From Megamerina dolium (lineage: Eukaryota > Arthropoda > Insecta > Diptera > Megamerinidae), in the NCBI GenBank assembly GCA_963854835.1, contig OY978527.1:17431584-17495583 (forward strand): a stretch of DNA of 64,000 nt. The letters are read 5' to 3'. Below the pieces are notes generated by a model that did no database searches, had not been told where the DNA came from, and worked only from the letters and a program-made list of their open reading frames with translations. Position numbers and translations under genes: made by a program. Shown here piece after piece: positions 10,128-21,169 of the stretch. The stretch's first letter is position 1; every line of letters begins with the position of its first letter.

Positions 10128-11795
10128 TGCCTCTAAGTGCCTATCCACATTGGCCTGTCCAGGCGCAATTGTGTGAGCGAGACAGGTAGAAGAGTAGGCA
10201 GTCGGAAAAAGATGGACGTTTTGCGCGAAAGTGCAATATAAAATTAAAAATCGGCGTAACGAGCTATGTTCTATGTCCAAAGTGTTTCGATTTTGACAAA
10301 TATGCTCACAAATTTTCTGACGTTGAAGCAATAACATCTGTAAGGGCTGTTAAGTTGAGGATCATATGATTGCCAATCACGCCAATATTATGCTCTTTAT
10401 TTTGTGACCGATGGCTCTTTAAGTAAATTATGTTATTTTAACGAGTTTTCGATCTCCAGGCACAGGTGCAATTTTTTCCACCTTTCATTACTTTTTAGTA
10501 CTTTATTTTATTAGACAATTCTTCCACATCATTTGGATTTGGAACATGATGTGTTTGAAAATTCTTGAACTTTATAATGAATATGCAAATAAAGTGGTAT
10601 TTTGGCGAGAAAAACATCAACGAGTAATAAGAAAGTTCTTACGCTCGCGTGTTAAATTTTGGACAGTATTCGAAGGGACCTACTTATATTTTAACCGGTT
10701 CCGAACGGCAGAACACTTGTGACATCACTTTTTCTGAGCTCTGTCACAGAGTTCTTTTAGAAGCTTTTTCATGGCAAGTTGTTACTGTCGGAAGAATTGC
10801 CAATTGCTTGCCGACAGGTGGGTTCCGTTCGAAAGAAACATCTTATCGATATTAAATTTGTTATGCATCAGCCGGGGATTGAACCACGACCTACAGATCA
10901 GAAGGCCAACACACTAACCACTAAGCTACGGCACCCTGTATATATAAAATAGGAAAAGTAAAAACAAAACGCCTTTATAAAAAAAGTGTAAGTTAAATGT
11001 AAGTTGTTTTTGTTTTAAATTTAAAAACCTAAAGACTAAAATGTCTTTATAAAAAACAACTTACATTTAATTTAGAAAGGTCGATAAAATATATAAAATG
11101 CGATTAAAAAACAAACAAAAATTTTAAGTTACGCGCAGTAGGTGTCGCTATCATGCATTTTCGATTCTTTTTTCTCTAAAAGTATTAATTGTTGCTCCTA
11201 AAAGGCATAAATTGTCGAAAAATGCTTAACGAAACCCGTGCCGTGATCTTGTGATTTGGTGTCGATAGGCACAATAGGATTTGGCGATTGTTTGCTCAAA
11301 AAGTTTGATCAAATTATTCGACTAATCAATTTGCTTAATCAAAATTACGATTTAATGAAAATTTAATTATTCTATTAATCAAAATATTTTTCAGATTTAT
11401 ACTTTGTTTGTTTTTGACATTTTCTTTGGGAATAAACATTTCAAACGCATTATCATAATCATAGTTTTGGAAATATTTTGAACATTTTATTCGAATAATT
11501 TTATTCTGATTAATCGAATAATTTCCATTTTGATAAATCGCAATGTTGATTGATTAAACAAACAACTAATCGTGCTATAGACAACTATAGAGCGCTTCTT
11601 AATGATGTAATCGTGATTATTTGATTAATCGAATACTTTGATTAATCAAAATTTTTGAACAAACGATTAATTGCACAGCCCTACTTTATTCCAAACATCC
11701 AATTCCACTGTAGTATATCAATTCAACCTGCGTAATCGCACTAAAGTGGACACGACGTTCATGTGCAAGCCAATGTGAACAGGCACTTAGAGGCA
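10128..11795. mobile_element. Non-autonomous TIR element, copy 2, in intron of MADF-BESS gene 1
   Basis: The outer ends TGCCTCTAAGTGCCTATCC and, read from the right, TGCCTCTAAGTGCCTGTTC are inverted repeats of about 25 bases (CACATTGGC continues on both sides). The left 210 bases match 7786-7980, and the right 400 bases match 7982-8432 including the AT-rich block. Between them, about 10346-11280, lies extra DNA that includes a SINE (10640-10937, -). No coding frame of its own. The element sits entirely inside the second intron of MADF-BESS gene 1. Confidence 0.65.
10640..10937 (-). mobile_element. tRNA-derived SINE, copy on minus strand
   Basis: On the minus strand from 10936 the sequence begins GGGTGCCGTAGCTTAGTGG, with a B-box-like GGTTCAATCC about 45 bases later, then the family body (ATCGATAAG, TTTCTTTCGAACGG, CACCTGTCGGCAAGCAATTG, CTTCTAAAAGAACTCTGTGA). 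It ends near the AATTTAACACGC of other copies, so the last 60 bases and the T-run are missing. The anticodon arm does not fold well, which argues against an active tRNA gene. Confidence 0.85.
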
Positions 11796-12498
11796 GGGGA
11801 AGACTTTGCTTTTCAAACTTCTCTTCCTAAAGTAGTAAACATATTGACTGCGGCTGCAACCTAGCATCAACTGTCAATATTTAAACTAAAGCTCCATACC
11901 AGGCTGATCAGTCTTTACAGGCGTTTCAGACAAGCAACTTCACAACAAACCTGTTGCACCTGACGGTTTTTCGAAGCTTTGACATTTTGCAGTAAATATT
12001 TGTAAACATTTTCATTATAAACACTATTCTTTGGTGTGATTTCGATTACACCATTACCATAATTATATCCACCAGCACTAATGTTCGAATGAGCTAACTG
12101 TCAAGCGACACCTAAAGCAAGTTCGAAGTTTGGCTTTTCGGACTTTGGTTGTGGAGCAGCTTTCATACCATTGCACTAAATCATCTTTCAGACTTGAGCG
12201 CTTAACCTGGAATTGAATTTTGCTCTTTTTGTATAACTGACAATCAGCAGACAATGCGAAGAGGAAGTACAAAGTTAAAAAGTTAGAATTTTGCGCTTAA
12301 GCTTCAAATTCAGCAACAGCTACAACTTCACATTGTAATTGGAAAAAGTCGCATTTTACTTTTGACAGATCGACACACGACTCGAGTTTCATACCTCAGC
12401 TCAGCAGTGAATCTGTTTATAACTTAAGGTTTATCACTTTCGGTTACCCAAAAAGTTGAGATAAATTGTTCATCGATCCATCTTAATTTTATACGTAC

Positions 12499-12658
12499 CT
12501 GTGACGTGGTATAAACGCGTCACGCAAAAACTCCTCCATTTCTGCATACAATTCCCAAACAGCACCGTTCGCATCGGCTTGTTGCGGTAAAAGCAATTTT
12601 TTACGCTCCCGCACATAACGATCGCGTAAGCTGCGCCATCGCTGTTTACATTCTTCAA
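12499..12658 (-). CDS. MADF-BESS gene 1, exon 2 (second half of MADF domain)
   Basis: A 160-base exon that is not obvious from open frames because its correct frame is short. It is bounded by the acceptor ATTGTTTTAG (just above 12658) and the donor CAG|GTACGT (12498-12497). In the right frame it reads EECKQRWRSLRDRYVRERKK, the hallmark second half of the MADF (Myb/SANT-like, DNA-binding) domain, followed by WELYAEMEEFLRDAFIPRH. It starts in phase 1 and ends in phase 2, fitting exon 1 (19449-19590) upstream and exon 3 (9407-10052) downstream exactly. The spacing of 11 residues from the Trp in exon 1 to EECK agrees with typical MADF domains. Confidence 0.88.
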
Positions 12659-13834
12659 CTAAAACAATGAAAACAAATTATATTAAAATAAAAATAAGAA
12701 ATTTATAATTTTGAAACAGTCCCCTCGATTTAGAAGTGGTCTCTTTAACAGTGGATTTATCCGAGAGGTAACGCAAGGTAGCATGGGAAATGGTATCAAG
12801 ATGTCCAGCCGATTTATGCGTCAAGGATCAATTAGTTGTACCATCGATTAGGCGTTCAATAACCAAAAATAACTGATTTTGACATTAAAGCGGAAAATTA
12901 AAATTAAATCAGCTGTCTATAGTTATGGCAGAAAATCAAAATTCAATAGATATTTTCGTCTATGGTGGCATTGTTGTATGGCACGACTAATCGATTGTGG
13001 AGTTGCTCATAAGTTTGATGAGTAGCCCTATTCCAATCACTCGCTTAACCCCTAAAACTAATTTATCCGTAGAGTGCTGGAGTTTAGGAGAAAATGTGAT
13101 TCCAATACGCCACACACTTCATGACGCATTATTTGAGAGGTAAATGTCAAATAATTCGTGTATTTGTTCATTTCCAAACAAAAGTGTAAACAAACACATG
13201 GCACGATAGCATATTTGTTATACTTCAATGATGATGAATAATGGAATATTAACACTGAGGGAAAAAAAAAATCCTGATCACCATAGGCATAGTTTTGTTG
13301 TTCTCACACTATTTCTTCCCGGCGTTTTTCTTATTTGTTTAGCCCCTATGGAAAGACTTACTTAAAAACAATGCCTTTTTCTTGTTTATTACCATAGTGA
13401 CCCCTGATGAGAGAATTTTGAAAAAATAACTCCAGATTCAGATTTCTCGACTCCAAAAGCCAGTACACCGCAGTTACAGGGTTTCTAATGAAAATAATAC
13501 ATTTTTTAATTGTTTTTAAATCATTACGACTATAGCATCCAAGCCAGATACTCAATAGAGGCTGAATGAAAAACCTACCCTGAGGACCAAAACAGTCTTT
13601 AATACCGTACTCTGTATTTCATGCAAATATTTTGTGTCAAAAACAGGACCAATATATATGAAATTGAAGTGCGTGATCTGAAACTTTGCACAAACTTTTC
13701 AGATTTAGGTATCCTTATACCACTTACGAAATGTTTGCGTTGAAAGATTGTTAAATTTTTTAATGAGCAGAGCATTGTTAGGTTCTTTTCGGTAGACAGT
13801 GTTTTTTGTTTCTTGTTCATAACTCTTGGGAGCA
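12659..13834. other. Intronic DNA without recognised elements
   Basis: Part of the first intron of MADF-BESS gene 1. I see no coding signal. The motif TAGCCCTATTCCAATC at 13025-13040 also occurs at about 42703 as the possible end of a MITE, so a worn repeat may be present. Confidence 0.3.
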
Positions 13835-14390
13835 TAGGGTCTCAACGAGACTCTTCCAACGCACACGGTTCTGTGGTGTTATTTTTGCGCCATCCCATGT
13901 TGTGTTAACAACGGCTGGCTCGCGCAATATCGATCTACTCCAAGTATTTTTTGGCCAACCTCAACCTCTGCTCCCTTGCGGGTTCCATTCTTGTAATGCT
14001 ATCTGCAGGCTTTCTAAGCGTGTGATCTATCCATCGCCACTTTCTGTTTTTGATTTGCAACAGGGCGAGTTCTTCGTTCGTTAGTTTCCACAGCGCGTCG
14101 TTGCTGATGGTGTGCGGCCAGAATATTCTACAGATGATACGGAGGCATTTGTTGACGAAAGTTTGTAGCTTTTGTGCTATGGTGTTTGAGATTAGCCATG
14201 TTTCACTCCCGTACAACAATAATGACTGCGCTGAATATTCGCAGTTTTGTGCGCCTGGAGATTCGCGTGCTCGCCCACACTGCATGAAGTCGCCCGAACG
14301 CCGCCCTTGCTTTGTTTAACCTCCAGTTGACATCTTCATTAGCTACGCCGTCTGCACTAATAATACAGCCGAGGAACAGAAGTCTTCAAC
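13835..14390 (-). pseudogene. 3' end of an RTE-like (non-LTR) reverse transcriptase, family distinct from the RTE at 21-24 kb
   Basis: The minus strand reads LLLYGSETWLISNTIAQKLQ, TFVNKCLRIICRIFWPHTIS, NDALWKLTNEELALLQIKNR and KWRWIDHTLRKPADSITR, a C-terminal block known from RTE-like elements (GSETW, KCLR.I..I.WP, WRWIGHTLRK). In the neighbouring frame it continues with NTWSRSI and TPQNRVRWKSLVETLCSQ to a stop near 13815. No palm domain is present, so it is a 5'-truncated or eroded copy. Part of the first intron of MADF-BESS gene 1. Confidence 0.75.
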
Positions 14391-14690
14391 AAGGTAAGCA
14401 GTGTATCAGCGGGAAAATGGTCATAAGAGAATGAAAAACAGCTCCTTTTATTCGCTTTCGTTTATAACCGCTTTTCAACGGTTCATATGTCATTTTCTTT
14501 TCTCTCTATCATATTTCTATTTTAAACTAAATCTATCTATATCTTCCTTCTTATATAGCATATGGACTGTGCTATCCATCTTGAATAATCACACTACGTT
14601 TTTAACATTACTTTACATTACTTTCTGTTACATTACGTGCTGACTAATCGCATTATAAGTGTGTGTACGGGAACGACTTCGCACTATTTC
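14391..14690. other. Non-coding spacer
   Basis: Pyrimidine-rich intronic sequence between two retroelement fragments. Nothing recognisable. Confidence 0.3.
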
Positions 14691-15330
14691 TGACTAAATC
14701 CAAGGCAAATTTAATAGCTGATTTGGGTTTTGTAAGAAGTGTACGTTGCGTATGTAGCAATAACAATTATTCATAATAACACTAATCTGGAATTTGTTAG
14801 TAAGGTTAAAAATCTCGGTTTTATTAACTCATCACTTTCTTGTGCATATCATACTAACACTGCGGTGAGTAGAGCTTTGTTCTACGAAACCTCAGAATTA
14901 CTGCTGCTTTTGTGCCGGTCTAAACGGAAATTGGTTTTGGTGCTGCCCAGAGGTAATTTATAGTAAACTTCGAGGTCCCCTCATATGTTACTCGTGGAAT
15001 TTAATAATGCTCGCTATGTTGCTCAAAAAAGTTTGAGCATATCTCGGCCTACAGTAAAAATATTCTTGGTATGAATATTCTCTATTATATTGATGCAAGG
15101 AATTCTATATTCTTAAACAGGCTTATTCAGACGCAAAATCCAATTTACTTGTATGAAAAACAACAATTCTGTAAGTCCGAAAACAGAAACCTCCTGATCC
15201 CGAACCATAATTTTAGCAACTCGAATAATTTATTCTTCGTTAGCGTAGTTAGATTGTGGAACTCATTGCCACTAAATATCAATGCTTGTAATAATTTTCA
15301 AACCTTAAGCATTTAGTTCTAGAACATTTT
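14691..15330 (+). pseudogene. C-terminal fragment of a non-LTR reverse transcriptase (Jockey superfamily-like)
   Basis: The plus strand, in shifting frames, reads NLEFVSKVKNLGF then SLSCAYHTNTAVSRA, the KNLG-thumb block, and after a gap NRLIQTQNPIYLYE and FFVSVVRLWNSLPLNI, the RLWN.LP signature that ends many Jockey/CR1-type polymerases. Frameshifts are at about 14790 and 14960. The fragment ends near 15330. Clade assignment is uncertain. Confidence 0.65.
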
Positions 15331-15635
15331 AAATATTAAAAATAATCCTTGTAGACCCGACGCCAGCTTCGCGGCCTTTGGCCGGGCGCAAAAATTGGGG
15401 ATTTGAAAAGTGTAACCGACGGCATATTTTTTATTCCTGGCCAACAACATTTTACTTAAACAATGTTGTCTTTATCGAAATAGAAGAAAGTGATAATTAT
15501 TACTATATTATATTATACCAATTTTCTTTAAATTCTTTTACTGACATTTATCATTATAATTCTCTGCACTTAACTGCAGTAGACGAAGTATAAAGATAAA
15601 AAAATATCCTTACAGTCGGCTGGGGCCGACCAAAT

Positions 15636-16886
15636 TATACCCTGCCTATGTAGATTTATATATAAAAAGTTTACTTGAATATTCATCTTTTTCTTTTATT
15701 TAAACTTTTTGAAAAACAATTTTTGCATATACTAAATATTAATTTACACCCGAAATATGGTTGACTTTGACGAAGTACTTTCTATGTTATGAGAGTTCTA
15801 AAAGGGATAATTTAAAGGAGGATTTTAAGATAATTCCGAGGCTTAGTATGGGAGCTATATAAAAAGTGAGCGTGGCTCACCTCTTTCTTGTAAATCCAAT
15901 TAATTTTTCAATATTAATGCACACCTTAAATTTGGTTGTCGTTGAATAGTTTGTAAGTTATGGCGGTTAACACTTTTGTTTAATTTCCTCAACTTTGTAT
16001 GGGAGCCCCATTAAGAAGTGGGAGAGGCATGTTGATTTTTTGCCAAATTATGTACAACTACCATATTAACCTAAGTATTCATTATGGTTGTTCTAGACAG
16101 AAGATTGTAGAAGCTAGAAGCTGTAGGAGCCACTATAAACAATGGATGTGGCTGGACCATTTTTTGTGGATATATTTGCTCTTACAGTACTAATCCACAC
16201 CTTAAATTTGTTTGTCCTACGTTAAATAGTTCGTAAGTTATAGCGGTTTAATTTTTTTAAACTTGCGCAACTTTGTATGGGAGACCCATGAAGGAGTGGG
16301 CGTGGCACACTGATTTTCTGCCATATTATTTTCGAATACCATGTTAATCTAAGTGCCAATTATGGTTATTCTAGACAGAAGATTGTAGAAGTTACAGCTG
16401 TTTCAATTTAAAAGAAGTACAGACACTTTGTATGAGAGATACGCTAAAAAGTAGGCGTGGCTCACCCACTTTTGACGAGGTTATATAGTAGTATATTATA
16501 ACTCTATGTGGCAAATATTGTTGTTCCAAGCGGTATATTGTGTGAGTTATAGCAAGTTAAAGATTTTGAAAATTCCGAGGTTAGTCGCTTTGAATGCTTG
16601 GTGTGGGCGTGGCTATTGACCGATCATGCCCAATATCAATCCCCTCCGTACCCTTGGATCATAGGTTACTTGTGCCAAATTTCATCGAAATAGCTCAATA
16701 TTTACTCAAGTTATTGTGCGAACCAGCCAGGTGACAGACAGACGGACATCGTTAAATCGAAAATTTAATCGACGCTGATCACGAATATATGTATATCTAT
16801 GTCCATATCTCCGGAGATTCCTTCAAGTGGACACAAACATCTGACCGAAATGAATATACCTTGCATATTGCATTATGCAGGGTATA
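15636..16886. repeat. Dispersed repeat built from degenerate internal modules, ends TATACCCTGC / GCAGGGTATA
   Basis: The block is bounded by TATACCCTGC (15636-15645) and its inverse GCAGGGTATA (16877-16886). Inside, a module starting with ACTTTGTATGGGAGMYMCAT and followed by GTGGGMGWGGC, GATTNTNTGCC and CTAGACAGAAGATTGTAGAAG is repeated three times with 20-30 per cent visible divergence. The right end has CAGACAGACGGACATCG. Related partial copies lie at about 27440-27830 and 55380-55745. No coding frame. It resembles repeats common in higher flies; I cannot name the family. Confidence 0.7.
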
Positions 16887-17702
16887 AAAATATTAATAAT
16901 ACATAAAAATGTTTAAAAAATATGTTGGAAAGGTAATTACATGGCCTTGAATATGGCTCAAATTTTTTATAGGTCAATAGTGATTATTTTCGAAAAAATC
17001 GGTTTAATTGAAAATTTTTTATTTTGATCATAACTTTTAAAATATTCAAAATAGGCTATAAATGTAATATATCACTGAAATGGTATTAATACCCGTATAT
17101 GATAACCATATTGTCAGAAAAAATTGCAAATTTATTGAGTAATTTCGATCGAAAATTTTAACCTTGACATGGGCGACAAACAATTTTTTGTCTTTTATAT
17201 TATATAAGTACCCGTATGTTTATTGTGCGCATATAAATGATATTGTATCTTACATGCGAGATAAATAAAAAAAAAATAATAATAATTTAATACAATTTCA
17301 AAGGTATGGAGATTAATATTTTCCAATTACTCTATTTTTATTATATTTTCAGATTTTTTATCAACCATTTGATATGTGTTTCTGTCAGACACCGTTACCC
17401 AATCAGACAACTTTGTAGAGATACTGAATGACATCTGACAGAAGTCGGGTAATTTTGTTTGATGAGTTTGTGTATACTCTCATGTATGAAAAAGCTCTAA
17501 AGGAAAAACATCACTCATACTGAAAAAAGAAGTATAGAAAAACGAACAAAAACACGATTTTGATTCTGCTGGAACAATGTTTTTGTAGACTCGAACATGC
17601 GAAACGAAAGGATTTGCAATTTGTGCAGATATACGTCGCTAGTAGGTTCCTGGTTATTATTATTTAAATATATAGTTATTTAAATCCAAAAAATAAACAA
17701 TT
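16887..17702. other. Intronic AT-rich DNA, nothing recognised
   Basis: No coding signal, no clear repeat boundary. Part of the first intron of MADF-BESS gene 1. Confidence 0.3.
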
Positions 17703-17705
17703 TTA

Positions 17706-18886
17706 TGCCCCTATTGCGGTTCACAACTTTTGTAACAGTTTGGTCGCCGTCGAGAAATTCATATTGCCGTTCTCAACTCGACTGGCGGCTGATTTTTTTG
17801 ATTGTGTTCATTATTTTTGTGGTATTGCCGTTTGCAACTCTGTTTCAGTTTGGTCGACAATCACGTTAAATATACACCACTGCTCATAAGCAGTTGTGTT
17901 TGCATCAGTTGCAGTTTACTTTAAACTAATAAAGCCAAAAATAATGGAGAGATCGTAAGTAATAATTAGCTTGGCTTCATATTGTAATTTCTCAACATTT
18001 TATACATTTTCAGAAGTTTAAAAATTACAACCAAAGCTCAATTTGAGAGGCTTGTTCAACTAATGGACCAGAATCCAAGCTAACAAAGTAGACCTGAATC
18101 TAAGAAAATAAGATTTTTTTTTAAATAATTTAAGTTATCTTCCATTTACCAAAAAAGACTGAAATAAATTTAAAAAATAAATAAGAGATAAATTTATTGA
18201 GCTTGGAAAGAACGCATTATATTATTTCTGATACTCCTTGTAGCGTCTGTTTCGTCTCCAATACATCTAATACTTCTTTTAAAACAAGTGACATTGTAGA
18301 TTGAGCCACTCCTATATTGAAGTCATTGCCGCTGCTCTTCTGGTAGCTTCCATCAGCGAAAAATCTAAGAGCAGCACACAATTTCAATATTGGTGGTATA
18401 GATACGACACGCACAGATTTCTTGAAATGGTCTTTTACGTCATCCAGCAAAAAGCAAAATGCCTCTTTGCTCAGTCGAAAATAGCTAATAAATCTATAAA
18501 AAAATTTATTATTTGCTTTTATTTATTTTGAACAATATTTATACTTTTCGCTAGGTAGTTCAAGAGGGTTAGAGTCATCACGAATTTTTCTCCGTAAGCG
18601 TAGCAAATCAATTTTCGCGTCTTCGTTTTCATCTTCATAAAACAAATCTACACTAATATCCATTTTAAATAATTTTCACAGCAAAACACAATTGTATATT
18701 TCCTTAATTTTTACTTTTAATCGACCACTTTTCTGTCATAAGTGATATTTTAAGCTGGTAACGCCATAACAATTTCAACCGAAAACAGTGGTGTACCACA
18801 ATACCAAAAAATAGTTTGGTCTTGTTGAAGTCGGGTCGACTCTAAGACGACCAAACTGGGTTGAGTGGTGAACCGCAATAGGGGCA
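17706..18886. mobile_element. Non-autonomous PIF/Harbinger element, copy 1
   Basis: The element has inverted ends TGCCCCTATTGCGGTTCAC and, from the right, TGCCCCTATTGCGGTTCAC, flanked on both sides by TTA (17703-17705 and 18887-18889), the target duplication of PIF/Harbinger. It keeps the beginnings of both proteins of the family at opposite ends: a Myb/SANT-like start on the plus strand (17944-17954 and 18014-18083) and a HARBI1-like transposase start on the minus strand (18663-18545 and 18493-18217). The centre with the catalytic DDE residues is deleted. A nearly identical inverted copy is at 28974-30167. Confidence 0.9.
18217..18663 (-). pseudogene. Truncated Harbinger transposase (N-terminal part)
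   Basis: Exon 1 (18663-18545) encodes MDISVDLFYEDENEDAKIDL and on to LELPSE; after a short 51-base intron exon 2 (from 18493) continues FISYFRLSKEAFCFLLDDVK, SIPPILKLCAALRFFADGSY and FNIGVAQSTMSLVLKEVLDV. This is the helical N-terminal domain of HARBI1-like transposases. The frame then runs into unrelated sequence and stops at 18217, before any DDE residue. The same deletion point appears in copy 2, so the truncated form itself was mobilised. Confidence 0.85.
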
Positions 18887-18889
18887 TTA

Positions 18890-19448
18890 TTCTATCCGTA
18901 CGCTTGACGTTTTGTCAACTCCCTCAGCGACACTTATTTTTTTAAATATGAGTATATTCGGCCATGTAACAAAATCTGAATCGGACTTGCTTCGGAATAA
19001 GAATTGAAATCCGATTCGGCTTTGACATAGTGTGCTGCAATTAGCGTGATATTGCTAATTTGGTTTAAATTTCAAATCTGATTCTAACCAAACTGCGAAT
19101 CAGCTGTTTTGTAAATTTTTGATTCGTTATGTTCCAAAAATAAGCTCCATATGATGATATTTTTCTTTCTTCAGTGTGCTATTCTGCACTTGTTTCAAAC
19201 CAAATATCGGAATCAAATCCATTTCCGAATAAAATCTGATTTTGAGACATAGCTTATTATTAGATATTCAAAAATATGTAAACATAAGTTTTGTTGGCGC
19301 AATAATTTTTGAATTAGTCTCCGTCATGCACACCCAGTGTTGCCATCAAAGTAATTCATTATTAATACCACTGAGATGTGAGAATCTTCGAATTTATCAC
19401 GAAAATCGAAGGGAACCAATTATATTTATATACTTAAATCACTTTTAC
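18890..19448. repeat. Possible MITE-like region in intron
   Basis: Between 18963 and 19255 the sequence has weakly inverted ends (GCCATGTAACAAAATCTGAA at the left; GCTATGTCTCAAAATCAGAT read from the right). The centre repeats TCGGAAT/ATTCCGA words. No coding signal. Low confidence as a defined element; the remainder up to 19448 is plain intron. Confidence 0.3.
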
Positions 19449-19590
19449 CTCTTTTGCCGATCTCCTTAGCAATTCTACCCCATATAATATCACGTTTTAT
19501 AATATTACCATATGTACGCGATTTGGCATTATATAATATCGGATGCCCACGTACTGCTGCGATTAATTTCCTTTCATATACCAAAGTCAT
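19449..19590 (-). CDS. MADF-BESS gene 1, exon 1 (first half of MADF domain)
   Basis: On the minus strand an ATG at 19590-19588 opens MTLVYERKLIAAVRGHPILY followed by NAKSRTYGNIIKRDIIWGRI and AKEIGKR, the first half of a MADF domain (LI..VR..P.LY ... Y.N ... W..IA.E.G). After 47 codons plus one base there is a donor G|GTAAAAGT at 19448. Phase 1 matches exon 2 at 12658, giving the seamless domain junction KR-V-EECK. The upstream plus-strand side is rich in CAA/CAG runs, a 5' UTR-like feature. The intron to exon 2 is about 6.8 kb and contains at least four TE relics. The start is chosen because it is the only ATG in frame and both known MADF paralogues here begin at the same place. Confidence 0.85.
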
Positions 19591-20738
19591 TTTCAAACAA
19601 CAGCAACAACAATATTTGCTACAATTTCACACTTTTATTTAAAACAAGAAGCAGCAGAATTATAACAGCTAACAACAGCGCTATAGCGTTTCAACCACGT
19701 ATTCGTATCAACGCCGTTCAACAACTGAAGCTACAAAGCGCAACGCATAACATTGGCGATTACATATTACTATATACATGCGTGCTATGTGTTCTTTTTA
19801 AACTGTACTAGTACCTCCGGTTAGGTCATGCGTTTGATAGAAATCCAATGAAATACAAATATGTAATTATTGTATACACATATAATGTACGTGTACGTGT
19901 GTTGTCCCTTTCTTTCACCCAAGATTTTCCTACCTCGAGATTATTGTGTATGTCTTGTCAACTCTTCTATTTATATTGTTTATTGTATATTCTATTTATA
20001 TTGTATATTGTATTGTATTATATTCAATGGAATGTATAAGTATAGAGGCAAGGCAAATTCTTTCTCTTGACGTATTCAAATTTCAAAATTGAATACAAGT
20101 GGTAAAAATATCATGTGTTTGTTGTTTCTTTTCTTTACTTCTTCTCCTTCTCTCCTTAAGATCATGTTTTTATTCTCCTTTTTCGAAAGAGTATACATTA
20201 CCTATCTGGGATTGCCTTACTATTTATAAAGAAATATATGATTATGTCCATGATTCAAAGAGATAAGGTTATGACAATTCACGTACGAGAAAAAAATAAT
20301 GAAAGAAACTGTTGACTGTTGGCAAATCAACATCTGTGTGTAAACTAATCTAAATGAAGAACGCATTTAGCGTCATCTACTTGGTGTATTTTTCTATTCC
20401 CCCATTATAGTAACGCACGTACGACCAAACGCAACATTTCGAAATTGCTGTGTTTTACCCATTAATGTCGCAGAATTTTGCAAACTAGCTTTTATATAAT
20501 TCCAAATAATATGAAAATAATCATTAAAAAATATTTTATATCAATTATATGTTCCATGGGAACTACATAGTGTGATTGTATATTTTGGATATCGTTTGCT
20601 AGCGATGACCGATATATGTATACAGCAGCGATGTGCATTTCACTTCACGCGTGAATATCATATTTTCTTGCCTTTGCATACACACGAGCACACCGACACG
20701 GCGGTAGCATTTAGTTGGTGTTAGCGAAAATATAAAGG
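19591..20738. other. Upstream region of MADF-BESS gene 1
   Basis: This should hold the promoter and 5' UTR of the minus-strand gene. Low-complexity TATTGTATT and TTCTTTTCTTTACTTCTTC tracts are present. The stretch at 20112-20155 is mirrored at 24525-24570 (inverted), suggesting a repeat that flanks the TIR element between them. No coding signal. Confidence 0.35.
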
Positions 20739-21169
20739 TGGGATTCATGCAATCGTTTAAAAGATGCGTAGACCTTATAAAACGATACGCTCGTAAATCA
20801 ACAGTCATATATTTGTATGAACAAGATTTTACGGGCTTCATAAAAGCTTACGCGATGATTTCATCGTGTAAATGACCAGATATTATTATACGGTTTGAAA
20901 TGCAACGCTGTTGTACACGCTTTTGTTCTGGAATACTTTAAAGTATTGAAAATATACTTAATTTAAGGTATTGAAAATATACTTATTTATATTAAGCATA
21001 ATCACTTTCATTTTTCTCAAACAGCCCAATCATTAATTTGCATTTTTTATAATTCTGCTAATTTTTGACATTTTTATTTTGTTGTTGTTAAGAATGACAT
21101 GATGAATGACATGATATATGGGCTTTACACGATGACTTGCTTGGTGCGTTCTTAAACAATGCGCGTACT

